From Miscanthus floridulus (lineage: Eukaryota; Streptophyta; Magnoliopsida; Poales; Poaceae), in contig NC_089594.1 in NCBI RefSeq assembly GCF_019320115.1, positions 23,429,086-23,493,085 on the forward strand: 64,000 bases of DNA. The letters are read 5' to 3'. A program made the translations under genes and the position numbers. Numbering within the stretch: the stretch's first letter is position 1; each line of letters opens with the position of its first letter. The notes under the pieces were generated by a model. That model had not been told where the DNA came from. It searched no databases and saw only the letters and a program-made list of their open reading frames with translations. Of this stretch, positions 48,408 to 60,414 are shown piece by piece.

Positions 48408-49260
48408 CACCACAAGGGCAAAGGGTTTTTGTGGCAAAAAATTTCATCACAAAAGCTTATTTTTTTGCCACAAACCAGCCTTTGTGGCGAATTTTTAAAT
48501 CGCCACTGGTCGCCACAAATACTCGCCTCACATACTCTAGTGATGAATTTTTGTTCCCCACAAATGACCATACTCATTAGTGACAAATTGTACTGCCACT
48601 AGTAACGAGACCATTTGTGGCTCATTTGTTGTCACAAAAACATATGCATTAGTGGCAAAAAAATGATGCCACTCATAATGTTTTTAGTGGTGATAATAGT
48701 TGCCACAACTATATAGAATCTATGGCAATATAATTGTCACAATTACCATTGTAAAAGTGACAAATTTTGTGGTCACTAAAGACTACATATTAGTGATAGA
48801 AGTTTCGCCATTACTTGAGTTTGTCGCGTCGATGCTTGTTCTCACTATTAAATTATAATTGTGTCTAATTGTTTACCACAATATGTATGGGAAAAAGTGA
48901 TAACTTGTTAACACAAATACTTTTCATTTGTGATGCAAACTAATCCTCACATGTAAACTACGGTGGCAAACCTTTGTCACAAAAAATTATCTTTTTGTGA
49001 GAATTGACAAGACAAAATGTATCAATAGTTTCATCACAAAAAAGCATAGCATTTGTAGGAAAATATTAGTCTGGACAAGTTTTGTCACAAGATAAGTTTC
49101 AATTGTGTGAAACACATTAGATGTTGTGACGACCAAGTTATCATTATTATCCTTGTTGTAGTGACAAAAATAGCTCAACAAATGTACATTATAGCAATAT
49201 GATTATTTCAAATCTGCATCAATAATATTTATTTCAATAATTCAAATTTGGCATTCAAGC
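48408..49260. repeat. Left subterminal repeats of the CACTA element
   Basis: Many copies of TTTGTGGC, GTCACAA and AGTGGCAAA in both orientations. In En/Spm, such repeats are bound by the element's accessory protein. Confidence 0.75.
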
Positions 49261-49354
49261 ATTACATAAAACTAAGAACACTCAAACCTCAAAATAACTC
49301 TCTTGACACTACTTTAAAGTCTCACAATAATTATTCAACTAAAGTGTTTAAACT

Positions 49355-52142
49355 CTAAGATGCTGGAGGCTGTGAGGCACCAATGTGTGCAATTAATGCA
49401 GCCATTTGATGATCAAGTTGTTCTCTCACTAGGCGAGCAACTTCTCCACTCTGTGCTTGACACAAAGAACTCATCTCATCACGTTGGGATTGCTGCTCTT
49501 CTTGCAGTTGTGCATTTGTTTCGACCACCGTGGAAACTTGGCCTTCCAAAGCTTGTGCTCGTTGCTCAGCAGCCTTAGCACGTTGCTCAGCAGCATCTGC
49601 ACGTGCTCGAGCTGCAGCTTCACACTGTTCTGAAGCCTCAATTTGCACCTGCAATCTGATTCTTTCCTCAGCCACTCGGTTTACGGCACGAATGCCAACA
49701 CCACGTGAATGGTTTGGCTTTCGACCAAGAACTAGTGCGAAGTGCTCCACTATTGGCACGGGCGCAGAAGAAATCTTTTCTTGATGTATCCCAGCAGCTT
49801 CATGTAGTTTGGTCTGCAAAGCATGAAAAACAAACTAATTAAGAACCCATATACTACATAGCAGGCAAAAGCGTTCATGTAATGAATCATAGGTATGAGC
49901 ACAAATTAGCTATAGGATAGTGTAACATCCAAATGTTCTCAGAGTTGCTACTGTTCAAAAAAATCTACAAACATGTTATCTAATAATTGAAAATTGCAAA
50001 CAAATTAAATAATATATGAAATTTACAAACAGCTTAATAAAACAATATTGTTCATGATTAGAGATACTGCAAACTTTTCGTAGTGCCTAGACTTTTCAAC
50101 TCATTAAATGAACAATACAGAGACTACATTGCAGAGATAATAACCATGAAAGAGTCATACATAATTCTACTACCATACTTTTTCATACAAAAAACACACC
50201 ACTTCCACCTAATCCTAGTTCAAAAGGTAGGATAAAGATTGACAAATGTGAAACCCAAAGATGCCATCAGAAAGGGAAGTAATATGGTCATACCATTATT
50301 TCTTCACCCGTTGGAATGGACCATGTCCCATCAGCCTTTTGATATGTAGCCTTCCAAACTTGCATAGCAGTAGGCCATTCACCAGTTTCTGGGTCTCGCT
50401 GCATTAGAATAACAAAAGCATATATTCACTAATTCAGAACAATGTGTAACAGAAAAAAATCTGCCTAGTAACTATTTTCCTCACCAGATCGTAAGCGATT
50501 TGAGCAATTGATCTAGTTCCTACTTTGGACCCCATCTCTTGCTTTCCTCTATTGATAGAGTTTTGGTTGCTCCTTTTCTGGTTTACAAATTGCATAAATG
50601 TATCATTAACAATTATGCAGCACTGTAATTTAGGACATGAGTTGTATGTACCTGAAAATCATCATCCGTCCACAAATTCCTTATCAACCATTGCCAACCT
50701 TCTGGTGAGACATGTTGTGGCCTTGGCTTGTTGTTTCGGTAAGCTTGAAGTAGACGGTAACGCCGATTATTATATTGACTCTCTACTTGTCTCATGGCAC
50801 AATCTTTATCTTCTTCTGAAAGCTCAGGAAACTTTTGCTGTACAGCAAAGATATATTGTAATAACCGGCCACTGAATGCAATGATAACCTATGCATGCCA
50901 AATATATTCATTTCATATGAAAAGTAGGTCACCTTTAGTTTTCTCCAAATAGATGTAGTAGTACCAGGATAAAACTTATCCATGTCCCTCCACTTCTTCA
51001 CTTGGAGTGGTACAGTTCTTACAGGAACTGTTATCTCACTTTTAAATAAACTAGCATGTTCTCCACACACTTTTGCAAACTCTTTAGGGAACTTTATATC
51101 AATATGCTTTCCTTTTGCTCTTCTCTTGCGAAGTTGATTGTTAATTGTAAGTTTTCTTCCACTCTTAGCAAGGCCTAGTTAATTTATGGAAAAGAACAAG
51201 GGTAATTAAATGTAATGTTTGTACTCTATAGTGTCAAGAATCAAATTTTAGATTAGTATAACATGTTGTGACATGCTAAATGTAGCACTTGTTATTATGT
51301 CGTATAAAGAAATAAATGTAGATCAACATAACAGTACCTAGCTAAATCAGCGAAATAAACAATGGTGTAAAGAAGCAGGTTTTAGATTAGCGAAACACCT
51401 TCAGTGTTGTGTGTTGCAGCATTTATTTGATTATTTTCATCCATTGCCACATCTGAATCAAATTGATCACGTTCATTGTCAGTTCGAGAGCCACGTAAAC
51501 GTAACCTGGTTGTTATTTCACCTGTAGAAACAAAAATAGGCATTTTGTAAATTTTACATAACTAAATACAACAGAAATGGCTATCTTTTATTGTACCATC
51601 AGCACACGAAGTAATGCAAGTGAACACAGTTGCAAGTAATATAACTAGGATTTTTGACATCGGCATGAACACAAACCCCATGTGTTTGTTCATAGTAGCT
51701 CTTGTTCAGATCTATGAACAAGTAATGGTGCATTTAATTAAACAAGAAGTCAAGAACTTGCATGTTCTCATGGAGATTATTAATGGAATCGCTATTAGTA
51801 CTAATAAGTCGAGTTGCTGATAACTAGAAGACACATCATATGAACTTAACAAAAGATCATGTAAGTTTTCTTATACACTAGAAGCAATATAGAAACATTA
51901 TATTACAAACGAGGCTGCAGAAAATTGTAGCTTTCCTAATTTCCTTTGATGCAACATGCTACAATACATCAGAATTTTTACGCAAAGAAATATTTGGTGG
52001 TGCTGAATGTATAAAACAAACCTATACCAGAGGTCAATTGGTCCCTTGGATCTTTGGATAACGCAGAGGCAAGCTCATCAAATTCTGTATCCATTTCAGC
52101 AATTGTTCGTTGAGGCACCCGTGGCGGCACCCGTGGAGCCAT
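49355..52142 (-). CDS. CACTA accessory protein, Transposase_24 (Ptta/En/Spm) family, seven exons
   Basis: Proposed exons: 52142-52022, 51521-51399, 51174-50933, 50837-50652, 50577-50485, 50398-50294, 49813-49355. All introns have GT and AG ends and the frame stays open over 1329 nt, 442 residues. Family blocks in order: MDTEFDELASAL near the N-terminus; IDIKFPKEFAKVCGEHASLF; TTSIWRKLK; a Cys-poor linker with NRRYRLLQAYRNN; RDPETGEWPTAMQVWKATY and TWSIPTGEE, typical of plant En/Spm-type transposase-associated proteins; ALVLGRKPNHSRGVG; then a long Ala/Glu/Gln coiled coil (about residues 345-430). By analogy with TnpA it may bind the subterminal repeats as a multimer. The start is the first ATG that gives an open first exon. 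No break was seen, unlike every other transposon gene in the window. Confidence 0.8.
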
Positions 52143-52429
52143 TTTCCCTGCGAAACAACAATGGAATTGATGGAGAAACATAGCCATCAAATTAATGGAT
52201 ATTTTACCAAAAGAAATAATCTGACGAAAAAAATAATTTGAGACATATACAAAGGATGGAAACAATCTGTCAAAAAATAATTTGAGAAATATAAAGTTGG
52301 ACCGGGCTGGAGGCATGGGTGTCGTAGGTTGGTGTCCAGTACAAATATGGTATGGATGTGATGCATATTCATAGATCGAAATCAAGATATCAGTATGGAA
52401 TTGGAGGTATCGCATCTTATTGCGGTGTA
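52143..52429 (-). other. Upstream region of the CACTA accessory gene
   Basis: AT-rich leader or promoter region. No TATA box was chosen with confidence. Confidence 0.35.
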
Positions 52430-52800
52430 GAGATGGCGGAGGCGGCGACGATGGCAGTTGTGCAAGCCGCAGTGGTGGCGGCCGTGGCGGTGGCCGCCGC
52501 GGCGACGGTGGCCGTGGCGATGGCGGCACTGGCTACGGGCATGGCGGTCATGGTGGCGGCGGCGGCGGCCACGACGAACTGGATCAGAGGCCGAGGATTT
52601 TCCGCATCGGCATCATGGATCCGTGGGGTATCGCATCTTCTTGCCGTGGCTGTGGCGATGGCGGCACTGGCCGCGGGCACGGCGGCGGCCACGACGAACT
52701 GGATCAGAGGCCGCAACGACGGATCACGGTGGTGGATTTTCCGCATTGGCATCATGGATCCGTGGGGTGGCCGGAGGCATCTGGGCGTGCGCGATACATG
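52430..52800. repeat. GC-rich block with an internal duplication
   Basis: GGC/GTGGC-rich DNA in which CCACGACGAACTGGATCAGA, followed by a TTTTCCGCAT...GGCATCATGGATCCGTGGG stretch, occurs twice about 120 bp apart (near 52569 and 52690). It lies upstream of the accessory gene. The long open frames here follow from composition. It may be a duplicated leader or captured GC-rich DNA. Confidence 0.6.
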
Positions 52801-54442
52801 GCCTTGGCTTTGACACAGGATAGGAGTAATCATTGGGGGCTAATAATGACGATGCTGGCCGGATGGAGGAAGACTTGGCAAAAAAAATACTAGTAGTAGT
52901 ACGCAGTGCACCTTTGTGGTCGCCTGTTTCTCTTCGTCAGTTGGCTTTGATTCTTTGGTAGATCCGTAGATGATGGAAAGGACTCCATGTATGTATATAT
53001 ATACTTGATGTCCAATGCAATATGGCGCGAGTCAAAAAAAATTCACGGATTAATTGAAGGGAAAGGTGAATGGATATTTGGAGGGAACAATTTTTCACCA
53101 ATTATAATTATTAAGAGGAAAAGAGTGCGCTCGGTTTGAAAAAAATGATAAACAAGGCCAATAATATTTCTACTAGAGATATAATGTGAAAAAAATATAA
53201 ACAAGGTCCATAATATTTCTACCAGAAATTATAATTTTTAATACCAAATTTATTTTAATGTGTGTTTATTGGAAAAATATTTTTGTTATTTTTTAGATAG
53301 AATAAAATTCGACTTCAAATCTCTTCGAATAAGACGCATCACTTGACAATTAGTTTTCTCTAAATGGTCCTTCCATGGTATTTTCCAAAGAAAATAAGGT
53401 TATTTGAATGTCATATAACTAAATTTCAACAAATAAAAAGACATATGTGGCTAGAAATTATACATAGAGGGGTTCAGTCAAAGATATTCAATATGGGTGT
53501 GTTCGGTTAGCCAATTAAGTCTGGTTAGCTCAAGCATGGCTTCAACAATACAAGATGAACTTGTTTGGTTGCATGACCTAGCTTAGTCTGTATAAGAAAT
53601 GTTACGTTTTTGTTGGTTGCTTTATCTTGTAGTGGGAGGTGAGGTGAGCGGATAAAAGGGGGTGGCTCGGGCCTAGCTTCACGAAAATGGCTGCCCACCC
53701 CGTTCCTGGCTGGCCTGACTAACAGGTGGTCGGTGGCTTCAAGAAGCCTGTCTAATGAGCCCAACAGGGCGACCAAACATGTCAAAAATTGTTAACTAGA
53801 GCTTGCATATATAAGAGTTGGGGACCAAACCAAACAAGTTGAATTGAGACTCATCTGTTTAGGTTCTTATGGTGGAACCTGGCCAGCCATGTTAGTCACG
53901 ATGTAGTTGCTCCTATTTTTCTGAATTTATTCCAGTGTGGTGATTAATTTGGACGAGTGTGCGTGTATGCGTATATAACAAATATCATTAAACAAGTTAG
54001 GATTAAAGTATGAGTATATAACAAATAAAGTGTTAAACTAATAATTAAATATATAAAAATCATAAACAAATGATTATTTAGATCATAGATTAAATATTTA
54101 TAAAAAATAATATAGAATATCATAGTTTTCTACTCATAATATCATGCCAAATATCAACATTCGAACCATATTAGTCTTGTTTTGGCAAACATTTTGTTTG
54201 CAAATAACTAACTCATATTTTGATGACTAATAAAGCAAATTATGGTGCTTTATTAATTATTAAATCTTTGTAAAATACAAAATCAAGTCCTTAACAAGTA
54301 AAATGGCTGCCTGCCATATTCATCGGCATTAATGTTCACCACAAAAATAGAAAGAAAAAGAAAATAGAGCGAAAACCTCCTACATTTTTGGACCCAGATC
54401 AGGTAGCCCACGAATCTGAACTCAATACTCAATGGCTACCGC
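52801..54442. other. AT-rich interior of the CACTA element
   Basis: No coding region recognised. This is where N-terminal tnp2 exons would be expected in a complete element, and none were found. A short inverted-repeat-like stretch near 53500-53780 has GTGTTCGGTTAGCC and GACCAAACATG ends, possibly a small MITE. Confidence 0.4.
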
Positions 54443-54960
54443 TTAAACCCTAAACAGCCCCCAAACCGCTATGGCCGCCGCCCGTTGATCCATTTGCTTC
54501 TTGTCACCGATCCACTGGTGCAGAGCTGAGATGCTGATGTCCAAAACCTCTACCGTCAGGTAATACTTTTGATCAAAATACAAGTTGTCCGCACTATCAT
54601 TCCTGTTTCCATCTGAAGCCTCTCCCCTTTCAAGACCGTACACGTGTTTGTTCTTGAAGCAGCCAGATGCAGGAATACAAGTTCACCACCACGAGGTGGC
54701 AGAGGAAGAGCATGGTAACCACAAACAATCTGTAGAGGTTCATTATTGTGTGCCTAAAAAACCATCATGTCTTTGATCAGTAAGAATCAGAGCCATCTGA
54801 TGGTATTTGTGAAGCATGAATATGTCAGGCAAACCTTAGCCCATCTTATAACTTTTTCATCATCAACAATCACTTCATGCTTCACATTTACTTCATATTC
54901 TTCATCTGATGCGGCACCTTTGACTGAACTGTCATACAAGATGTGTCACAGTTCACAATG
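54443..54960 (-). other. Exon-like fragments downstream of the DENN fragment
   Basis: Two stretches look like coding remnants on the minus strand. About 54820-54910 reads DEEYEVNVKHEVIVDDE and ends at a possible GT donor. About 54550-54643 reads GLERGEASDGNRNDSADN. I do not recognise either. They may be further captured exons of the DENN gene or of another gene. Confidence 0.35.
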
Positions 54961-55051
54961 ATATGTATTCCAACATGATCAGTAACAATTTTGGAGAAAG
55001 AAAAGATTCAACTACTTCACAATACCAGGAAATCATTATTCAAAGGTTCAC

Positions 55052-55854
55052 CTTTCTAAAGATAAACACTCCACGCTTTGTGCGCGCTTTAATCTTCTAG
55101 AGGCAGGAGAATGCATGGACAGAAGATCTGGGGAAGTATTCCCATTGTCATATATGTAACTTGCTCTCCCAAAGCTATCACAACGTGGTTCCAAGTTCCC
55201 TGATATACAGTCTTCATAATGCTGGAAACTATGCCTTGCTTCCTTCTCAACTTCTCTTACATAACTAGAATCTGAAATCTCACTAGCAAATATACTCTAG
55301 GAAGAATTAGGCTCCCAGCTCCTGAACAAAAATGAAGACATGTCCCTTTCTGATGGAACACTTGATGAAGAAATAAGACCTGATATACTGTTGATAGGTA
55401 CAGCATATTCTGTCCAGTCAATGTATGGAATCCCATTTGAGGAATCAAAATCACCGTCTACTCCATCTTGTTCTTTCACAGGACGAGGAACTAGCTCAGG
55501 CAGAGCAATTTCACTTGCAAACTGCGTTATCCTGTCAAGCCTCTCCTGTGCAATAATGCTGTTCATAGAATAGACACACCACCATATCCTTAGAACTAAA
55601 TTGATGAAATCTTGGATCAAAATATATAAATATATGTTAGATCTGAAAACGAACCTGTTTAGCATCTCATAGTGTAGCTCAAAAAAAGGTACCTTTGTAA
55701 GTAGACAGTAACAACGTGGTGCAGAAACCAAGAAACGACTTGGCTTATAGGAATTAGGGTTTAAGGGTGAAACTGCACCTAGTATACCAGGTGCCTTTTG
55801 AACTATTTCCTGAACATGCAAACAAACACCATATAATGGCGCATTGTCTGATAC
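55052..55854 (-). pseudogene. Captured fragment of a plant DENN (AEX-3) domain protein gene
   Basis: Two exons with a preserved intron: 55854-55655 and 55558-55052, with AG/GT borders and an AG|C split serine codon. The first encodes the uDENN-type block LYGVCLHVQEIVQ, then SSRFLVSAPRCYCLLTK-like residues and PFFELHYEMLN. The second starts SIIAQERLDRITQFASE and runs through DWTEYAVP to a Ser-rich part. This pattern matches plant DENN-domain proteins of unknown detail (Arabidopsis At2g20320 type, by memory). DENN proteins act as Rab exchange factors in membrane traffic. One TAG (55297-55299) interrupts exon 2, and both gene ends are missing. It lies inside the CACTA element, so it is a captured fragment. 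The retained intron shows capture at DNA level. Confidence 0.75.
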
Positions 55855-55969
55855 CTGGTTCATAAACAACAATATTAAAAACATCAAACAAGAGATGTAA
55901 TAAGACTCACAAACCTGTAGGTAGGAAAATGCAATATCAAAATAATCTAGATACTAACATCCAGGAATT

Positions 55970-56047
55970 ATAAAATGGAAGATTCTTCTTAATGCAATGA
56001 TACCGCGTATTCAAGAAAAAAATGGAAGATTCTTCTTAATGCAATAA
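55970..56047. repeat. Short tandem duplication
   Basis: AAAATGGAAGATTCTTCTTA followed by ATGCAAT occurs twice about 50 bp apart, immediately before the tnp2-type gene fragment. It may mark a rearrangement joint. Confidence 0.6.
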
Positions 56048-56085
56048 CTTAACAAACTGTAGTTTTGTAAACAATTCATTCCTCA

Positions 56086-57349
56086 ATGATAGGATGGTTG
56101 TGGACAAAAGTTGGATGGACATATCCAGTAGGAGGCTTCCCCGATACGACGAAGGAGCTAAAAAATTTATTAAGTTTGCTTTTTATGGCTGCAGTGCGGA
56201 CAAGCTCCTTCGATGTCCTTGTAGAATCTGCAAAAACAATTTTCATTGAACTAGAGATGAATGAATTATACAAAGCACAAGCCTACGTTCTAAAGAACTA
56301 TGAAGAGGCTTCTCCATATATAGGGTAAGCCACTCCTAAGATGTTCATTGAACTGTGGACCTCCAATTTTGTAACATCTATTCTCCTATGTCACAGCATT
56401 CACAAGGAATATTTAAGGACACAGAGCACCAAAAATGTAGACAAGCGGCATGAGAAAGAGTTCTTTCAGTGGTTCAAGAACCATGTAAGTATAAGGATGT
56501 ATTTATTACATTATTTCTTTAGGGTAGCTTAATTAACTACTGTGCTTCATGTAGATATCAACTATGTATTCCAAAGGAGATCCTTCTGTTTCTGATGAAT
56601 TGTTTGATCTAGCAAGAGGACCCGATACTAGAGTGACACATTTCTCAAGTTATATGGTCAATGGATGGAGATTTAACACAAGGGACAGAGACGCCCTATT
56701 TCAAGCACAAAACAGTGGAGTATTTGTCAAGGGCGATGAAGGAACTGGAAACAAAGATTACTTTGGTGTCTTGACAGATATTGTGGAGCTTTTATATGGG
56801 ACTCATAAGGTTGTTCTTTTTAAATGTGAATGGTGGGATGTACATACAACAAGGGGAGTTAAAGAAGATAAGTATGGGTTCATAATGATAAATACTACTC
56901 GCAGGCTGTCAACATATGAGCCATATGTTTTGGCTTCGCAAGCAGAGCAAGTATATTATGTGAATGATACTCAAGATCCAAAATGGTATGTCGTGGTAAA
57001 GACTAAACCTCGTGATTATTTTGGCACTCCTCCCACTGATGAAGAAGATGCCACTACTAAATCAAGCAAATCCAGTCCTGAAGCTTGCCAAGAAAATGAA
57101 GTAATAACTGTGCCAAATCCAAATACAATAGAAGATGATGACACAAGTATATTGGATACACCTCAAGTTGAAGCGGAAGCTGAAGGTATGCCTGTGGCTG
57201 TGGAAGGTAATCCAATACTCCATTACGAGGGTGACGTTCAGGATGAAGATGAGCAACAAGAATTTGAAAGTGATGACAGTGAAGGTGGTGAGTACATGGA
57301 TTCAGATGATGAAGACAGTGAATCGGAAGAAGAAATAGATAACGACTAG
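56086..57349 (+). pseudogene. C-terminal part of a CACTA tnp2-type transposase (DUF4216)
   Basis: Exons 56086(or earlier)-56324, 56397-56484 and 56555-57349, with GT/AG introns and an open frame. The second exon reads HKEYLRTQS to EFFQWFKNH. The third has LARGPDTRVTHFSSYMVNGW, NSGVFVKGD, KDYFGVLTDIVELLY, VVLFKCEWWDVHTT and PYVLASQAEQVYYV, all typical of the DUF4216 region at the end of CACTA transposases, then an acidic tail. The catalytic Transposase_21 domain and the zinc-binding N-terminus are absent. The first exon has about 50 residues (WTYPVGGFPDTTKELKN) that I do not recognise in tnp2, perhaps from another source. Since the remaining frame is intact, a small fusion protein could still be made. 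Confidence 0.7.
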
Positions 57350-58689
57350 CAAATAACTGATAATCAAGCTGAAATTTCTAAAGGGAATATATATATGAGA
57401 TGCAGCTTCATCTCCTTGGTCACTTGCTTTACAAACACTACACAGTAGTGTCAAACAAATAAGCATTTAGGATATCATGGTCACTCTGGCATTTTTAGCT
57501 ATGTTTTATTTCCTAATACTTATCAGTTTTCCAAGCCCTGGTAATATGATATATATTCATTATAAACAAGCTATTCATCCACAAATTGTCAATTCACGTA
57601 TTACTATGGCCATCCGGATTTGTGCTTGCTTTTGTTCGTTCTCACTAATTTTACTTCCGTTCTGGATCCCTACAAGACAACTTGTGTCTTTTTGTTTCCA
57701 CAACCAAATTAACTGGTACATAAAGTCACTAAAACCTAAGATAATAGAGGTCTAATTTCTACTTCAATTACATAATTACAACATAATATACTAGTATTAT
57801 GTAACTAAACATAACTAAGGCATTTCCCGTATGCAATGACCAAGGTTCAAGTGCCCAATCAATGCCACTGAAACATCACTAAGGCATTTGGCAATTGAGC
57901 GTCTAGCCTACATTCAAACTCCAGAGAATCGAATAGGCAAATATGGTGAATTGATCAAATAATCTAAACTGGAGAGCAACAGTGCTTACTATCCAATCCT
58001 ATGACCTCGGATGAGCCGCCATGTTAGGCCCCTGGCCACACAAGCCGCTAGCTGCACAGGCGGCCCCGAAGCTCCAGTGCTCCACTACGGACACGCCCGA
58101 GCTACGACCGCCCGCCAAACGCGGTCGCCCGCCACACGCGGCCGCCCGCCACACGCCTGAGCGGGCTGCCCGTGTTGACGCCCGCAAGATGACCGTACCC
58201 GGCTCACAGTACGGTGCGAGCAAGCGGCTCGGCGTCTTCCTCCTCGGGCGCAGATGGCCGCGGCCAGGGACGCAGCGAATCCGACCTTTTGCGAGCTCGT
58301 CGAGAATGGCGGCGGCGACCGTGGGCGAGCTCGTCGAGTGCGAGGCGAGATTCGGTGGATCTAGGTGGGAGCGGGGATGGCCGGAGACCATGGGCGAGCT
58401 CGTCGGCGCGGAGCAGAAGCATCGAGCTGGGGGCGGCCGGAGACACTCATCGAGATAGGCGGTTGTGGTCATGGGAGAGCTTGCTAAGTGCTGCACGTGC
58501 AAGCTTCGGTGCAGCCATGGGCAAGGGCATCGACGGCCGGCGACTATGGGCGAGCTCGTCGGCGCTTGGCGGAGCTCTAAGCTTGGGGGCGGCCGGAGAT
58601 GCTCCGTCTAGTAATTGGAGCTGCAGAAAACTTGAGAAGATATTGTTTCAAAAAAAAAAGAAGATAAGGTGGAGTTTGATTGACAAGTG
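57350..58689. other. Right interior of the CACTA element, no supported gene
   Basis: AT-rich to about 57990, then a GC-rich block (about 58000-58620) in which GGGCGAGCTCGTCG and related units recur four times. The open frames in the block follow from composition and repeats. It may be another captured GC-rich fragment. Confidence 0.45.
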
Positions 58690-59259
58690 GGACCCATGAT
58701 AATACAATATTTGCCACTAATTATTTATCATACGGAACACATGTTTTTATCACTAATATAAATATTATATAACAAGAAAATTTATTTTCTCACAATTAAC
58801 TTGGTAACAAGTGACAAAAGAATATTTTGCCACAAAAATTTCTCAGTCATCAGCTACCATGTGGCGAAGCAAAATTTTGTCACAGATTAACGTACTAATA
58901 GTGGGGGGAAATTGTTTAGTCACAATTAAGATGGTAAATAGTGGCAAAATACAATTTTGCCACAACATTTTCTCACTGACCTTGAACCGTGTGGTGATAT
59001 AATATTTTGTCACCGGTAGATGGCAAAACTGTGAGGAAATAAATATTTAGTCACAATTAACCTATTTATTAGTGACAAATTAATGTTTCATCACTAAATT
59101 CGCCATTGAAGGTGCATCCTGTGGCGATATAGTAGTTTGCCACTAATAATCGACGCAATAGTGATGAAAATTAGTTTGGTCACTAATAACATGGGAATCA
59201 ATGACAAATTAAGATTTCGCCACCACATTTTATCACTGATGCTCGGTCTTCCTGTAGTG
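58690..59259. repeat. Right subterminal repeats of the CACTA element
   Basis: Repeated TTTGCCAC, GTCACAATTAA and AGTGACAAATTA units in both orientations, matching those on the left side. Confidence 0.75.
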
Positions 59260-59312
59260 CCTCCTAGAGATCAAATAGCTAGCGATTTGAGCACCATTGC
59301 GGACGCCCTTAT

Positions 59313-60414
59313 AAGTTTATTGCCACTATGTTCTCGGGGGAATCGAAGATGCGCATGAAAGGCAGTGCCCTAATGCATTGCGGGATCGCTTGATTGCTTG
59401 AATATCCACCCTATCCAATCCGTTTATCCAGATGACGAACATCGGCGCCATTAATTAGGCACCCACATACCCACTACGGCATGCATGCATTAGTCCCAAT
59501 CCTAACTGGAGTGCTGTGACCAGCTACTACTATGGATGACAAGTGGACCTACGACTAGTACGACGGCGACAAGCTACCCCGTCCGGCCGACGCAAGCTCG
59601 AGCGGCGTGCCCATGCCCATTCGCCGTTGCTGTTTCTTTGCTTGCCGAAAACGCCCTCTATCTTGCGCGAAAACCCGTGCGTTGCCCCTGCGATAGGGCA
59701 ACTCCTCAACGGACCCGTGTGTTGCCGGCAGCCGCGCGTGCGACGAGACGTGACGGCCGACAGCCACAGTGCGGCGGCCGGCGGGGCGGCGCCATATCTT
59801 TCTGCATGCATGCTTGTCCCGCACCGCACGCATGGTGGTGGCTTGTGCGTGCCCTCAATGGCTCTATGCTCCTGACACGCCGGCCGGCCAGGGCCAGTAG
59901 TACGAGCTCTGCTGTCTGACACGACGGCTCACTGCCTGCGAGGTGGGCCGGCCGGCCGGCTGGTCGGCGAGGGGCCACGCCACACCGCAGAGGGACCACG
60001 CCCCGGCCGCCTTGCACACTTCTCGAGGCGAGGAGAAGCCACCGCTCGTGGTCGCGGATGGACTCGCCGTGATCGGAATCGTGGCGGGACCGAGCGACGT
60101 GTGCATTCGGGTCAAAAAGAGATGCAAAAGCGTGTACTTCCTTGTTGGTCAATCTATCGTTGACCCGTCACCCGTACTACGTGCAAGCATGCGTGCCGAG
60201 ATGATACTGCCTGCAGTCGTCGTTGACTTGCAGCTGCTAGCTTGCACGTCTGGGTTCGTCCATTCGTACGCGTCTCTTCTGTTCAATGCAATGCAACTGG
60301 TGTTTTATACGATATCAAAGTCGGCAGATCACACAAGTGGACGCATGCATGCATGCATGCAGCCAAAAAGAAGGGAAAAAACGAAAAAGAAGATCAACAC
60401 GGTCGCGCATGCAG
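59313..60414. other. GC-rich intergenic DNA, no gene recognised
   Basis: Overlapping open frames on both strands (59530-60440) have no recognisable domain and look like composition effects. A GCATGCATGCATGCATGC run occurs at about 60344-60361. Confidence 0.4.

Larger units (their letters stand above)
48408..59259. mobile_element. CACTA (En/Spm-like) DNA transposon with captured host gene fragment
   Basis: The left end is CACCACAAGGGCAAAG (one change from CACTACAAG) and the right end, inverted, CACTACAGGAAGACC. CCT is duplicated on both sides (48405-48407 and 59260-59262), the 3-bp duplication expected for CACTA elements. Both subterminal regions are dense with TTTGTGGC and GTGACAAA units. 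Contents: an intact Transposase_24-type gene (minus), a DENN-domain gene fragment (minus), and the C-terminal part of a tnp2-type transposase (plus). The DDE catalytic region of tnp2 was not found, so the copy is non-autonomous. Confidence 0.88.
48156..59308. mobile_element. Tourist-like MITE split by the CACTA element
   Basis: The left end TGAGGACGTC and, inverted, right end GGGCGTCCGCAATGGT are similar. TTA flanks at 48153-48155 and 59309-59311. Without the CACTA insertion the unit is about 300 bp. Inner parts on both sides share GAGATCAAATAGCTAGCGA, and the left part has TTGCAAATAGCTGG mirrored by CTAGCTATTTGCAA. The reading is plausible but the ends are imperfect. Confidence 0.5.

Noticed and set aside
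52417..52833. Ala-rich protein in the CACTA element
   Set aside because: Open frames on both strands come from GGC repeats and a duplication; no link to the accessory gene's first exon.
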